In this document: positions 12,050-24,065 of the stretch, in pieces
Layout of the letters: each line of letters begins with the position of its first letter
Numbering within the stretch: the first letter of the stretch is position 1
The notes under the pieces: model-generated
Told to the model about the DNA's origin: nothing
The model's database searches: none
The model's input: the letters and a program-made list of their open reading frames with translations, nothing else
NCBI GenBank assembly: GCA_003971905.1
Contig: RSEE01000005.1
Span: 1,054,001-1,118,000 of the forward strand
DNA from: Moniliella sp. 'wahieum'
Taxonomy: Eukaryota > Basidiomycota > Moniliellomycetes > Moniliellales > Moniliellaceae
DNA: 64,000 nt
Direction: 5' to 3'
Made by a program: the position numbers and the translations under genes

Positions 12050-15000
12050 TAAGTTGCGCTCGGAACCGGGATGGGTAGCCCCATTGCCAGGTGGCAATGA
12101 CGACGCTGGCCGCCCAGAGAGCACGGGGGTACCCGTGGACAGACGTCGACATGCAGGGCAGATGGCGTGTTGTGCAAAGTGCCGCGGAGGATGAGAGAAT
12201 AGTGCGCAAAGGTGGCGCTGCGGGTATCAGAGACGGAGGCATGAAGAGTAGCCCCAAAGAGGATGGTGGTGGCCACTTCCATCGAGCCAAAAGGGACGCG
12301 TCCTGCAGAGTCTTTAAGATCAAAGCATCCTTAGGGTTGCGCCCAGATCTTTCCAGGACGCATGATACGGATGTTGCATGATGCGTGACAGCAGCCTGAG
12401 CGCAAAGAGGGCGGCAGATGCGGGCTAACCCAGCCAACACTGGCGTTGTGCGGGAAATATTCGCTCTATTTGTCATCGCTTTTAATCCCAAACAGGCTAC
12501 TGTTGCATTCGTGTATCATTACAGAGCTTCCTAGTTACTGTGGAGTGGATGGGGGCCCCAAACGTCCCCACGCAGCTCTCCTTCGCCCCCATCTCCATCT
12601 CTCTGACTTCCCGCATGTTCAGAACGCCTGTCGCAGTTCCAATTTGCCAACACTCTCTCCCACCCGCTGTGAGAAGCCAGCCCGGCCGAATCTGTGGGGC
12701 TAATTATAGCAATGGACCCTCTCCCAAGTATGAGACTGGGACAGGGTGGCATATATACCCTCGCTGTCAATGTGCGAATCGGTGCGTTTCACTTTCCCCT
12801 TCTTCACGGCCTGCCCATCTGCCATTGATGGACTCGCTCCTACTTCCAAGCTAAACTTTTTGATTCGCCCTTAACGGCGACTCAAGAGATGTGGGCGAAA
12901 CATCCGTCCGCGTCTGTGAGAGAGTTCTCAGCCCATATGTGTGGCTCACCCCGGCCTTGCTTTTGTCCTTCATCTCATGCCTTGCCAGTCATTACATACC
13001 CGTTGTGGCGACTCGTGAGTTCACATATTGACACTCTACTGTTCTCAATAAACGCTTTGTTCGTACAGCTTCTGTCGGCAGTTTCATTCACCAACCCTGC
13101 TCCCGGACGACGTCTCACCCTCTCCGCGCCCTCCCCCTCTGCTTTCGTGTCAGAATTCATTCTTCCAGGCGGGCCAACCTCTGGGGGCGCCACCCGCTCT
13201 CGCCTCTTATGGCACCCGCTTCTTCGTCCTTTAAGCCCTAAGGTTGAATACTATGATTGATTCATTAACTATTATACCTGTTGGAACGGTGGACTATGCG
13301 AGCAAAATGGAATGGGGGACCTGGACCCTCTCTCTCTACATGGGACGGTCCGGGACGAAACCCCAGACATACAGTGCGGACCGAACTAAACCAGCATCAC
13401 CTACGGGGCGCAGACCGGGCCGTGGGTCCAGTACTCATTTCGTAAGATGAACGGAACAACAACAAACGTAGTGGAGATATTATGAAGGAACGCGTGATAA
13501 GTTTCCGCCATTACTCCTCCCTACTATAGCTTTTTTGCCTGGGACCCCCTGCAATGATTTCCCTCTGATGGGATCAAGGGGGGGTGCGTATGCATGTCTT
13601 TTTGGTCTACTGATGTAAAAGATGAACTCTTTCTCATCCATCCACGGCACCCTGTTATACCTGGAGTATAAAGGTCCCTTTTCCAAGTTAGAGTATCGAC
13701 TCCAAGTAATGATAATAGACTACTAAACATTAGCTGCTCTGATCCTCCATTGAACACATACAGTGGTTAACGCGTCCCGACCAATGGACGAAATCATCAG
13801 ATATTCGACATGCCTCTTGTCTTCCCTAAATTTTCCTTTACGGATGCAACCCTGTGCGACCTCTCCGTTAGGGGGTGATCCAGTATATATCTACGGACAT
13901 GGTAGAGGACCGCGGCTGCATTTTGCAGATGACCTGATCCCATCGAAACAAAGATCAGTCTTCTCATTACATTCGTAAGTATGTCCATGGGCAACTTTAC
14001 CTTCCATGCTGCGGGTATCCTCGGCAGCAGGACCGCATATGGGCCCCCAGCGCTACACGATGACCCGTATACCCCCTCCATTGTACGCTCCGCGTCTTTT
14101 GACGAATCCTTTGATGCACCGAATGCGCGGCGCTTAGCGTCCTTGAAAGTACGAGACCTGTGTGCCTTAGTGTCTTGATCTCTCTGTAAAGCTCCTATTA
14201 GCTTATTCCGCTGATACATGTTTTGACCTCTACGGTATATACAGCCGCAATATTGTAGGATACGTTCGCTCCTGGTATACTGTGTTCGACCAACTCTGAT
14301 CAATGCCCTCGGTCTCTCGTCCACCACCTTCTTCCTTCACCCTATACCGACTTATCCACGCTATACTTCCGCTTACTACAAGTTTATACCAGTCGCTCTC
14401 TCTTCCGCCTCTACACTCGCTCGGTTCGGCCAGGAGTTGGAGCCGGACATACCGCGGATTAGTCATGCGAGGGTTTATTATATCCTCTCTATGTATACAC
14501 TTCAGGGAAAGCCCCACCTCGGGGTCCGCTCCAAGACACTCCTTCGCAAGGTGATACCACCTGACACTCCTTTGCAATGTGTTCCACCACCTCTATCTTC
14601 TTTTGCTTCTACACTGTGCACTGGTACTACTCGCTCGACTTATACTATTGCATGCCCTCTCCACCTGCCTTCTTGTTCTAAAAGAACGTGACGGGTCATC
14701 ATGCAGATCGGTGCGGCCTCTGTGACGTCGTAATTTATAGGTCGCAATCATTAATTGATCACTAATCATTAATCATTGATCATTCTCCTCGTCCCTTCAA
14801 GACTCAAGCTTCATTCTCTCTCAGTTGACCAGTTGCCACCTTTTGCCACCTCTCCACATTTTTTTGTCGGCCCCAAACTCCAGTCAGTCACAACCATCAT
14901 GTTCCCATCAGTAATAAGGTCACACACTTCAGTGCTTCATGTGCGTCTCATGCGGAGCCAGTCACCGGGAGACCATAATAGAGATTGGCCTATTCCCGCT

Positions 15001-16140
15001 TGGGATATACTCGGTGTCACTCTTTGGCCTTTGGCCTCGGCCTCATGGGCCCATGGCCCCATGGCCCATGGCCTCACATATGTACCTCACATGCTCACAT
15101 CAGGCATCAGGCCGATGTCTCTGGAAGGCCATATTAAATCCTTGTGTGTATTGAATATTGACCTCGGCCTCGCGGTCACCAAGACAGGGGATGTCACTTG
15201 GTGACATGTGACAAGTCTTCTAATCGTCACAACACATACGTCTTTCAGCCGCATAGTACTCATTGATCGAAGAAGGAAGTCTCTCTTCTAGATCGAACCC
15301 CACACCTCATCTCTCGGATTAATGATTATGAAAATGCGTAATGGTTAATGGATACGGGAAAATATGATGGTTAGTGTTGCTCTCTGTTCAGTGAGAGTAT
15401 TATCGAGATTTCGTTTTGATGCATGCCTCGAGACGAGTATGCACCTGGTGTCCATCCTCTATGGACGGTCCCCGGCCAGAAGACGACCGTCTGGGTCGCC
15501 ACGATGCTCGCACAGTACTTGAAAGGAGCGCCAGAGAGCGCTTAAAGCAGGGCTAAGCGCGAAGCGATTCAAAAAAGATTAGCATCGTAGAGAAAAGCGG
15601 GCAAAGCTGTGGCGGCCTCACCGGTCTCACCGGTGAACGATGGTCGATGGCTGTCGCGATGTCATATCGATCTTCGTTCGATCTTCGATCAATTAACGCG
15701 CCTACGAGCAGGAGAACGTGCATCCGTGGAGGGTGTCCGATGATCGATGCTCGATGATCACTCTACTGACCAGTGACTGGGGGGCGGTGTTTGAGACGCT
15801 TGACGTCACGGAAATGATGTCACACACGCCCTTTGGCCAGGCCATGCAAGCCATGGGAGGCCACTCACGACGATATGAGGCAGGCATAGGAAGGCGCGGG
15901 GCACATCTACATTTCAAAAAGCTGCACTGCTTGCACAGGAGATACGGTCCTGAACGTCCGTGCACGCCGAAATATCTCGGCACGGTGGCAGTGTTACGTT
16001 GAGGCCGATGTCGAAGTCCTTCGCACAAGCCGCTTCGCGATCGGGTCTTAAACCGGGATATTCGCACCGGGTTTCCTCTTCTCCCCCCCCCCGCAACTCC
16101 CTACCTCTCCCCTTCACGCCCTCCCTTTCCCACGCCCAAC
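12050..16140. other. 4.1-kb gene-free, AT-richer region
   Basis: Lies between two divergent genes, ISA1 (-) and GH43 (+). From about 13.0 to 15.4 kb the base composition is visibly less GC-rich than the flanks, with many short AT runs such as TTAATCATTGATC near 14775. No open frame has a believable domain. A stretch around 13040-13100 with AATAAA could be a decayed LTR, but I found no partner copy. A GGCC-rich low-complexity run lies near 15024-15082. The last 200 bp before 16141 are pyrimidine-rich and likely the GH43 promoter and leader. Confidence 0.5.
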
Positions 16141-17275
16141 ATGACCCTCACCTATGAGAACCCAGTTATCGACATTGACTGGCCTGACCCAGGCGTCTTC
16201 TACGACGAAAACACCAAGAAATACTACAGCTACGCGACCAATGGTGCTGGCAAGAATCTGCAGGTCAGCGAGTCGCCTGACATGATGTCCTGGCACATTC
16301 TGCCAGACGATGCGCTTCCTGCCCCTTTCCCAGAGTGGACGGGCAAGCCTGGTTTCTTCTGGGCACCTGATGTTGTGAAGGCCCCCGCTGGGCGCCCCGG
16401 GTACCTCATGTACCTCGCCTGCCATGACAACTCGACGGATAAAATGTGCATTGGTGTCGCCTACTCCAAGGATTCTCCCGTTGGTCCTTTCCACTTTGTC
16501 TCCAATGGCCCCATCTGCAGCTACGTACGTTCCAGCTCATTATTGTACTTCTTTCGGCCTCTGACATGCATGACGACAGGGCGAGACTGGCGGTACCATT
16601 GATCCTTGCTGCTTTGAAGACCCACAATCAGGAAAGCGGTTCCTTCTGTTCAAGAACAGAACGACTTTAAGCACATGCGCGGCTGGCCCTCAGATTTGGA
16701 TCCAGGAGTTGGCGGACGACGGGATCAGCTTTGCCGGTGAACGGCACGGGATCTTGGAGGCGCAAGAGGATTGGACTACGGGCCTGATTGAGGCGCCTCA
16801 TATGATCTACCACGAACCTACGAAAACCTATGTGTGCTTCTTCTCGGGGTACGTTCACTGAGAACGACTACAAGATTGGTTATGCCACATCCAAGAACGT
16901 TTACGGTCCCTATACCCAGTCCAAGAAGCCTTTCCTTGAGACAGACTTTGGCCGTGGTATCGTCGGCCCGGGGGGGAATGTGCCCTGAAGGCTGCCGATG
17001 GCAACTACTACCTTGTCTTCCACTCGCACAAGACGCTCGATTGCCAGGGCGGCCGCTGCATGTCGATTCAGCGACTTGAGTTTGACAACAAAGGCCATCC
17101 GGTCTTCCCTACTCATCCCGTGTACCACCGTCGCTTGCGCCTCGGCCAAGAGGCCGAGGATGGGATGGGCGATGAAGAGGCTGAAAAGTGTGCCGAGGCC
17201 AGTGGCCATGGCAAGCCTAAGCACCCCCATGCTAAAGCCTTCCTGAAGAAGGCCTTCGATGTTTTGACGTCCTAA
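16141..17275 (+). CDS. Glycoside hydrolase family 43 protein, no signal peptide (frameshifted)
   Basis: Five-bladed beta-propeller glycosidase, likely an arabinosidase, xylosidase or arabinanase. GH43 catalytic triad candidates are the Asp in IDWPDPGVFYD (base), the Asp in GGTIDPCCFED (pKa modulator) and the Glu in GLIEAPHMIYH (acid). WAPDVVKAPAG and YLVFHSHKT are also typical. One intron, 16525-16579 (GTACGT, CTGAC, CAG; 55 nt, phase 0), joins ICSY to GETGGT. Single bases are missing near 16848 and in the G run at 16971-16977, where one more G restores GPGGECALKAADG. There is no N-terminal signal peptide, so the enzyme should act on imported sugars inside the cell, unless an upstream exon was missed. 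Length about 360 residues, normal for a single-domain GH43. The substrate cannot be told. Confidence 0.85.
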
Positions 17276-17587
17276 TATTGGATAGTAACTCTCCCTCTCC
17301 CCGATTTTCAATACATGTTGCTCATCGTGCAAGAATTGGGGGGGATGCCATGAGATATAATGATGCACAACGGGAGAACGATATGCGTTTTTAGGGCAAA
17401 AGGGTCACGGTCATAATGTGGGCGATGACTAGTGACTGGAGATGAAAATAAATAAGCCTGCAAATAAGCCTGCTTGGGTGGTACTGGTATGACACGAGGG
17501 CGATGGCCAGACCCGGAGTGACTTTGCTGGCTGACAACACTGCAACCACGAAAATCGGTAATGCCGTCCAAAAGGGAAAAAGAAAAT
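17276..17587. other. GH43 3' flank
   Basis: Holds one copy of the 13-mer motif (17428) and the Pol III terminator of tRNA-Tyr at its right end. No gene is seen. Confidence 0.5.
17428..17440 (+). repeat. Dispersed 13-mer ACTAGTGACTGGA, copy 2
   Basis: Exact copy of the motif at 9917 and 45468, located between GH43 and tRNA-Tyr. A one-mismatch copy (ACTAGCGACTGGA) is at 17750-17762, 65 bp upstream of the tRNA-Tyr 5' end. Confidence 0.55.
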
Positions 17588-17685
17588 CTCCCCTCTGGGA
17601 GTCGAACCCAGGACATTCAGAGCGGACGGTCCGTCCAAGCTTGACCACTTACAATCTGACGCTCTTCCAACTGAGCTAAGGAGAG
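17588..17685 (-). tRNA. tRNA-Tyr (GTA) with 26-nt intron
   Basis: All arms pair: acceptor CTCTCCT with AGGGGAG, D stem GCTC/GAGC, anticodon stem TCAGA/TCTGA, T stem CTGGG/CCCAG with loop TTCGACT. The anticodon is GTA. The 26-nt intron starts right after A37, the canonical place and the near-universal state of eukaryotic tRNA-Tyr. The 5' exon therefore ends in TTGTAA. Downstream on the minus strand an A-run on plus (GGGAAAAAGAAAA) provides a Pol III T-run terminator. The reverse complement of the 5' exon end matches the primer-binding region of the copia element at 50936-50955. Confidence 0.95.
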
Positions 17686-18501
17686 GATTAACGTTACGAT
17701 CGGACTAAAGTGGTGGCCCGGATTCAATGAGTCTGCCTCAGTCCACGTGACTAGCGACTGGAGAAATGCGCGCTTGGCGCATAGCAGGGTATCTGCACTC
17801 GTGCACTTTTTGGCCGGAGATGGACGGAATACGCTCGTTACAAGCATTACGGCGCTTGAGCGCCCGAGCTGAGAGGCGTGATGCAGCGATGACGTATGCC
17901 ACGTTTGATTACACCAGCTGTTACGCGTTACGCGTTACGAGTCGCAGCAGAGGGTTCCCAGGAGGCGCCTGTCCCAAGGGTGGACGATCGGGTGTGAAAT
18001 GTGAAGTTGAACTGGAGCGAGGGTTGGGGGCTGGGGCTGCTGATGTAATGGTTGGATTTCATCTATCCTGACCCCCCTGTACAATTCAAATGGTCGGGTG
18101 GGTGTAGCGGTGCGTGGGTTCGGGGGCGGTGGGCACAGGGCGAGTGGGGGGTGGCGGTGGCCGGGTGACCGGGTGATGGGGTGAGCAGCGTGACAGGGGG
18201 CATGTGGCGTGTGCCAGGCGACCGGTGACGAGGAGGCGGTGTGCTGCTGCTGGGACAGACGTCTGGTCAGCCAGTGGGACCAGAGGTCAGCTGACCAGCC
18301 AGCCCAGCCAGCGCCGCTCAGCTGGTCAGACGTGCTGATCCTACTCAGACCACGGGCGTGGAGCGAAGCCTAGCCGCCAGTATATAGTTCCACCCTTGGC
18401 ACTCCCACGCGCCACCGCTCCCCCTTTTGCCCTCTTCGGCCCCCTCCCTCCCTCTGCCACCCGCATCCCCTCCATCCCCTTCTCTCTCCGCGCCTCCAAC
18501 C
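17686..18501. other. Upstream region of the mitochondrial carrier gene
   Basis: Carries the one-mismatch 13-mer near 17750 and a GT-rich stretch at 18090-18200. TATATAG at 18381-18387 lies 115 bp before the carrier ATG and is a possible TATA box. No gene is seen. Confidence 0.45.
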
Positions 18502-19831
18502 ATGGCGTCTGTCGCTTCTCCCCCCCCCTGCCCACGCCCCTCCAGCTTCTTCCCCGTCCTCCCATTGGCACCTGAGCCGAGCCCAGCGCGACATCCTTGC
18601 CGGCTCAGCAGGCGGACTGGTGAGCAAGGCGTGCGAGTACCCACTGGACCTGGTCAAGACTCGCTTACAGACCCAGGCCTCCTTCTTTTCACCCCCCCCT
18701 GCACCCATCACTGCCCCACCTGTGCCTCCCGCCGCGGCGTCCGTTGGAGCATCCCTCAAGCCCACCAGCCTCACCACTCCTCAGTCCACTTCTCTTGGTC
18801 GTCCATTTTGCACTGCTGCCAAGGGTGCTCCGCCCATGAGGGTGGCGGCACAGTATAACGGCGCAATTGACTGCTTCTTTCAAACGGTGCGGGATGAGGG
18901 CGTACGTGGACTGTACCGTGGCCTTTCCATGCCCCTTTCAGGGGCGATCGCGGAGAACGCATCGCTGTTCTTGACTTACAATGCCGTCACCCAGGCACTC
19001 GCCCCGAGCCTCGCCCGTCCCGATGGCAGCACCTCCTCTGTCCAAGCCGCTCTGGCGGGCGGGGCCGCTGGTGCCGCCGTCTCGCTTTTCCTCACCCGGT
19101 CGAGCTGGTCAAGTGCCGACTGCAAGTGCAGCGAGCTGCTGCTCGCGTAGCTATCGCCCGGGGCGCAATACCAGCTCAGACCAAGCTGCCTGGGCCGCTG
19201 CAACTTTTCCCTTCCATTGTGCGCAAGGAGGGTGTACGTGGTTTGTGGCTTGGATGGTCGGCCACCCTTGGTCGGGAGGCTATTGGCGATGCCGCCTGGT
19301 TCTTGGCTTTTGATGTTGTGACTCGCTGGATGTGTCTGCGGAAGGAACAAGGGCTATCCCCTTTCTTTTCGATGGCCAACATGATGGGTGTCCGTGGCCC
19401 TGCGCCCCCAGCAGGAACAAAGTACACGCGCCGTGACTTGAGTGCCACGGACATTGCTGCTGCCGGTGGGGTATCGGGCGTTACATACATTCTCATTTCC
19501 TACCCAGCAGATTGTGTAAAAGCGAATGTCCAGACGGCGCAAGCTGTGATCAAACCTCGCCCCCCAACTGCGGTCGCAACTTCCTCCAGTACATCCGTCC
19601 TGACTCACCCTCGTTCTTCGCCACCGCGCAGTCAATGTATCGTTCCCAGGGCATTCGTGCCTTCACTCGCGGTCTCGGCCTCACTGCCTGTCGCAGCGCC
19701 GCCAGCAGTTCTCTGATCTTGTACGTCCCACCCGCTCCCACGCAATTGCTTCTACTGACGTGGCCTTCTGGTTCTCCTCTCTCAGTTTGGTCTACCATCA
19801 AATCCAGCTGATGTTTGACCACCTTGCATGA
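18502..19831 (+). CDS. ORT1: Mitochondrial carrier, ornithine (ORT1) type (frameshifted)
   Basis: Inner-membrane SLC25 transporter, probably exchanging ornithine or related basic amino acids. Three repeats each carry a PX(D/E)XX(K/R) signature: YPLDLVKTR, VELVKCRLQ and YPADCVKANVQ. The segment GAIAENASLFLTYN and the second-repeat VELVKCRLQ resemble yeast Ort1 more than other carriers. An intron at 19721-19785 (GTACGT, CTGAC, CTCAG; 65 nt) joins SSLIF to LVYHQIQ and leads to a TGA at 19829. Frame breaks lie in the nine-C run just after the start (18521-18529), near 19100 where the Pro of the second signature is lost, and near 19545. A Pro/Ser-rich insertion of about 45 residues separates the first signature from the rest of repeat 1. 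Carrier family certain; substrate inferred. Confidence 0.85.
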
Positions 19832-19848
19832 CATTTTGCTGTCGGTAG

Positions 19849-21330
19849 ATGTCTTCTGTGATCGAATACTTTGGCCGACTCTCCGGATTGTCCCATATGC
19901 CACCGTGGTACTGTCCACACCGGCGTTGGCACCCGCATCCCACTTACTTCAGCCCACATTCGTTTCTTCCCCTTCCTCATATTTGCCCCGTGCTGTGCCC
20001 GCCCTTCACCACCATCGCCGATACCTCATATGTTGTGTGTAATGGATCTGCCTTTGCCGTCCCTCACAATTCTTTCGTCTTATTGCAGTTGTCGCTCGCC
20101 AAAAAGGCACCGTGCCCTTGATTCAAATACCTATCGCATACGCAAAGCATATAGACAGGAGCAGCTGAAAGGCGGCCCGCACCAGACTTGATCAGCTATA
20201 ACGTTTGTTGCAGTTCACACCCACCAAAGCTGAGGTTCAATGGTGTAGAGGTGTTGCCCTCCCCGCCTCTATCGTCTTGTTCCGGCAGGGACTGTACTAC
20301 TGCCGTGAAACAGATGCCTCAGCCGAAAGGTCCCAGACCACACCTAAAAACGTCCTCTGCCAAGTAGCCCTCGAACCACAGGCGCAAACACCGCCGCTGC
20401 AGACAGTGGTAGCCCTTCCCAGAGCTCGGACTCATCGCGTTTACGTGGCTCCACTTCCATTCCCGCTTCTCAACGAGGCTCCCAGGCATCAACAAGGGAT
20501 CAGGACAAGGTGTGGCGGAGGAGGCGGAGGTCAAGTCCCGCCTCGACTAAGGAAAGAAAGAGACTACTAATATCCTGCGTACACCACCCCCCATGCCATC
20601 GCACATCCAAAATCCACCTGGGGGACTGGCCGGGCTCAATACGAGTCGCCAGATAGGGCTCCAGTTCGGTGAGCTCATCCCCTCTCCGGACCACGTGCAG
20701 CGCGTTCACCGGCCCGCCGGCATGTCTACATCTTCTGCCATCCGCTCCCGTTTGCGCAAGGAGCATGACCAACCCGAAACGATTGTGATTGAGCGACGGA
20801 AAACGACATGGGATCAGGGCATGCGCTCGGTCCAGCGCGTCTTCTTGTTCCCCTTCCGCCCCTTTTGTGTTGGTTTGGCGCAAACTGTTTGGCAAGGGCA
20901 GCGAGGGGGGACGCTCCATTCGCATGGCCGGGGCAGCTTTGTCAGCTGAGGAGCGTCTTGCCATTGCCGGCGGCCAAGCTAGTACAATTTCCCTCTCTCG
21001 TTTACCCCTGAGTCTCCATCCCACCACATCTCATTACACAAACCCCAGAGCAATCTACTCAGGATAGTGTGATGCTGTTGTACTATTTTTTTCTCTGGCT
21101 GACATTTGGGTGTCCGATTACCTCCAGGCCACCATCCCCCTAACCGAGTTCAAGCAGCGCATTGTCCAACGGAAGCTGGCCATAATCAAGCAATGATACA
21201 ACAGCCTGACCGAAGCATTTGGTGCATCCTCAGCAGATACCACGAACACTGGTTCGAGCGAGATGGGTTCTCCGCATGCAACCATGGTCGACACGGCTTC
21301 TGTTTCGTTAACGCACCAGGTCCAATTTCT
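19849..21330 (+). pseudogene. Unidentified broken gene
   Basis: I do not recognise this gene. Three separate plus-strand blocks read like real protein, rich in charged residues: one near 20725-20870 (around SRLRKEHDQPETIVIERRK), one near 20870-20985 in another frame (VLVWRKLFGKGS, ALSAEERLAIAGGQA), and one near 21115-21235 (SDYLQATIPLTEFKQRI). Between them the frame changes and stops appear, as in neighbouring conserved genes with missing bases, and a GTACAA...CAG intron may follow GGQA. I call it a disrupted gene because no continuous frame exists. It may be intact in the organism and broken only in this assembly. Boundaries are approximate; the left end could belong to the 3' flank of the carrier. 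Confidence 0.35.
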
Positions 21331-21645
21331 GTCGTGTCACTCGTTTGTGGTGCAAAAACTGTTTCACAGTTCTACTGCATCCCTTTCGTTACTTGTCAAG
21401 GGAGATCCAAACGAGGTTCTATCAACATCACAATCATGCTATGGAAGAGATGTCGCTAGATGACATGTTTTCAGTACGCCCGAATGCGCAAGGATGGAGA
21501 GGAAGCGGGGGGAACTTGATCCCAGTGACTCCCGACGGCAGACACTAGATTCAAGGATGGAGAGGGTAATGCAAACGTTGCTGGACCACCCCAAAGATGA
21601 AGCAGTGGCAACGAAGGCAGGGAGTAAAAAGACTCGGGGAGTCGC
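21331..21645. other. Convergent 3' flanks
   Basis: Lies between the unidentified plus-strand gene and the end of the eIF5A gene. No separate feature is seen. Confidence 0.4.
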
Positions 21646-22288
21646 TTACTTGCCCTGGGGCGCCTCCTTGAACGCAAGGGCAGTCTCCTCACCCATGGCC
21701 GAGACAATGGTGACCATAAGGTCCTTGCCATCGTCGAAGTCAGCCTGCATCTGGTCGCCCAGCTCGCCCTCAGGCACACGGACATCGTCCTTCGAGTCAC
21801 CGTCGGGGGTGAGCAGGTTGAGGTAGCCATCGTCAATGTTGACCAGCTGGTACTCAGTACGCGTCACGTTGGGCACCTCCATGTTGTGCGTCGAGGGCGA
21901 GATGTCCTCGAGCTTCTTGCCGGTGAAAATGTCGACGGCGACAAGGTGCACCTTGGCGTGACCGTGCTTGCCTGTCTTGGAGGTCGACATGTCGACAATC
22001 TTGCAGGGACGGCCCTTGATCACCACGTGCCCGTTCTTGCGCAGCGCCGAGCACTGCATCGGGTAGGTGAGGGAGGCGCCGGCGTTGGCGGACTCGAACT
22101 CGACGTTGTGCTTCTCGTCGTCAGACTGGTGAGGAAGAGAGTGTCAGTCCATTTGTGCCCCACAACCAAGCAAGTTGCCCATCCCATATCAGACAAGAAC
22201 AGTATTCCCGCCATCCACGAAGCAGCGGGGGTACACGCATCCCGCGCCAATGGGGAGAAGCCACAAACAGGGCAGGAGTACGCACCAT
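21646..22288 (-). CDS. TIF51A: Translation initiation/elongation factor eIF5A
   Basis: Ribosome-binding factor that relieves stalling, notably at proline stretches. The Lys in [12 protein letters not shown] is the hypusine site. The N-terminus [11 protein letters not shown], the SH3-like domain and the OB-fold are complete at 160 residues, the family norm, with no frame break. The first exon holds only the ATG (22286-22288). A 160-nt intron at 22126-22285 (GTGCGT ... CAG) follows, and exon 2 begins with TCTGACGACGAG. This start is chosen because the joined N-terminus matches eIF5A exactly. The next Met in exon 2 would remove the conserved acidic leader. Highly expressed housekeeping gene. Confidence 0.96.
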
Positions 22289-24065
22289 GATGGTAAGATG
22301 GGGTAGAGGTGGTGGTGGAGAAAGAAGGCGAAGTCTGCGAAAAAAAAAAGTTCATCCCGTTTCTCAGGCCCGGCACGAGACCGCTGCTGCAAACACTATC
22401 GCCCCACTCCGCACGGGGGCAGTGCTCTGTCCAACCCTACGACATATTCCCCGCAACAATGTGTTGGCCAGTGGGAACATTGCAAAAAAATGCATGTGAT
22501 GTGCGCTTGGCCATTCCGCCTTGGTTCCGCTGTGGCCTCCACATGGCCAGGATGCTCAATTGGGGGTGAGCATGATGTTCTCGCGGGTAATACTATCAAG
22601 GGGACAATGCGTTGTATACGCCCATGTCGTCCACATCTTTTCGACAAGGAGAGTAGCAGGGCTACCATACCTTAAACAGGGTCGCACCTTCGTCGTGCGG
22701 GGAGCAGACGTGCAGCAATTGCCCAGAGGGTACGATGGTACGATGCATGAGGTGGAACAGAGCACAAGTAGAGAGAGAGAAAAATTCGCTTGCCGTATAT
22801 ATATGTGTGCCTCTATCAATTGGTTTCACAGCCGATCTCATCAAGAGCATGTTCACCGTAGATGCCCGAAAGCTGACCGCACGCGAGAAATGTATTGGAA
22901 CACACCTAATTATCGACAACCCCATCAGCCACGTTCCCTCCGTCAACTCCTCTTTGGCTCGTCCTTTGCATCCCTGCAAAGTAACAATGACCATGGGCAT
23001 AATAGGGAGCATTGCTTGTCACTCATCGCTGCCTCAGTTTACGGTGCCACTGAGTTGGCTCTCCATCCCAGCATTTTGTTACTGTTCGTTGCCCTCCTCG
23101 ATCGCGTCTCTTGTGCCTAATTCGGCACTTGCTATCCTCCATCACTATTCAGCCATACTATTATAGGGCCATCGCCCCCACCATAACACCGTTTTTCTAC
23201 AACCCAACGGAGTGAAGGCTGCATAACTCCGTGACGCTTCAGGCGGTAATTACTCATTTTGTGGGCGAACTCCGATCAACAATGGGGCACAGGAAGCCAG
23301 GGCCTAGTTAACGTCCCCTTTCTGGGGCTGTTGCGAAGTACGCCCAATCTGGAAAGCGTTCTTACTCTCAGTCTGAGCGCATATCCATATGGAGAGATCG
23401 TCGGCTGTTCTTACCCAGTGTCTGTCCAGGAAGGTTCTGTGGCAAAAGACATGTTATCTACAGGTGCCCACGCCACAGCCACACTACGGCCACACTCCCC
23501 TCTCTTCCTTCCGCTATCCATAGAATGGTGTAGTGTATAGATGCCATATCAAAAGCATGCCATTCAGTTGCATAGGAGAAGAGTTCCATCACTCACTCTA
23601 TAGGGAGTCTATCAGAGGACAGTGTGGAACTCATCCCAGCTCCACTTCTCTCACTACCCGTCCCGAAAAGGAAGCCAATGAATAGGCTTTCACAATGCTG
23701 CCCAAACAACTAGTTCAACCGTGTTCAATCCTTCCCCTCTCTAGGGTGTATATTCTAGCTGAGGTCGTAACAGAGATGGCGGCTTTGCTCAATGTGTGCG
23801 TGAGCAACACAAGGAGATGAGCGCCAAGGACACTCTTCTTTTCTACCGCCTTCCGTCAAGTTCTGCAAAAAAAGAAACCGATGTAAGATGATCCCGGTCC
23901 GGTATAGCCCACGACCCACCCTGTCCAGCCAATGTGGCGCAAAGAGACAGTGACTCGAAGCCTGTTTGGTCTACAGAGAACGTACTTACGGAACTAGCGA
24001 ATCTACTGTACAGAAGTATGCAGTTTTGAAGGTTGGGCAAAACCTAGACTCTTGGTCCACTTGGT
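22289..24065. other. 1.8-kb intergenic region
   Basis: Lies between the eIF5A promoter (right of 22288) and the end of RRP41. An open plus-strand frame of about 200 codons at 22521-23120 has no recognisable domain and unusual Cys/His/Arg composition, so I leave it uncalled. No RNA gene is recognised. Confidence 0.4.

Noticed and set aside
13040-13110. Possible solo LTR with AATAAA near 13050
   Set aside because: No matching second copy, no TG...CA ends or target duplication could be found.
22521-23120. Open frame of about 200 codons between eIF5A and RRP41
   Set aside because: Composition is erratic (many Cys, His, Arg), no domain or codon pattern, and other frames are equally open.
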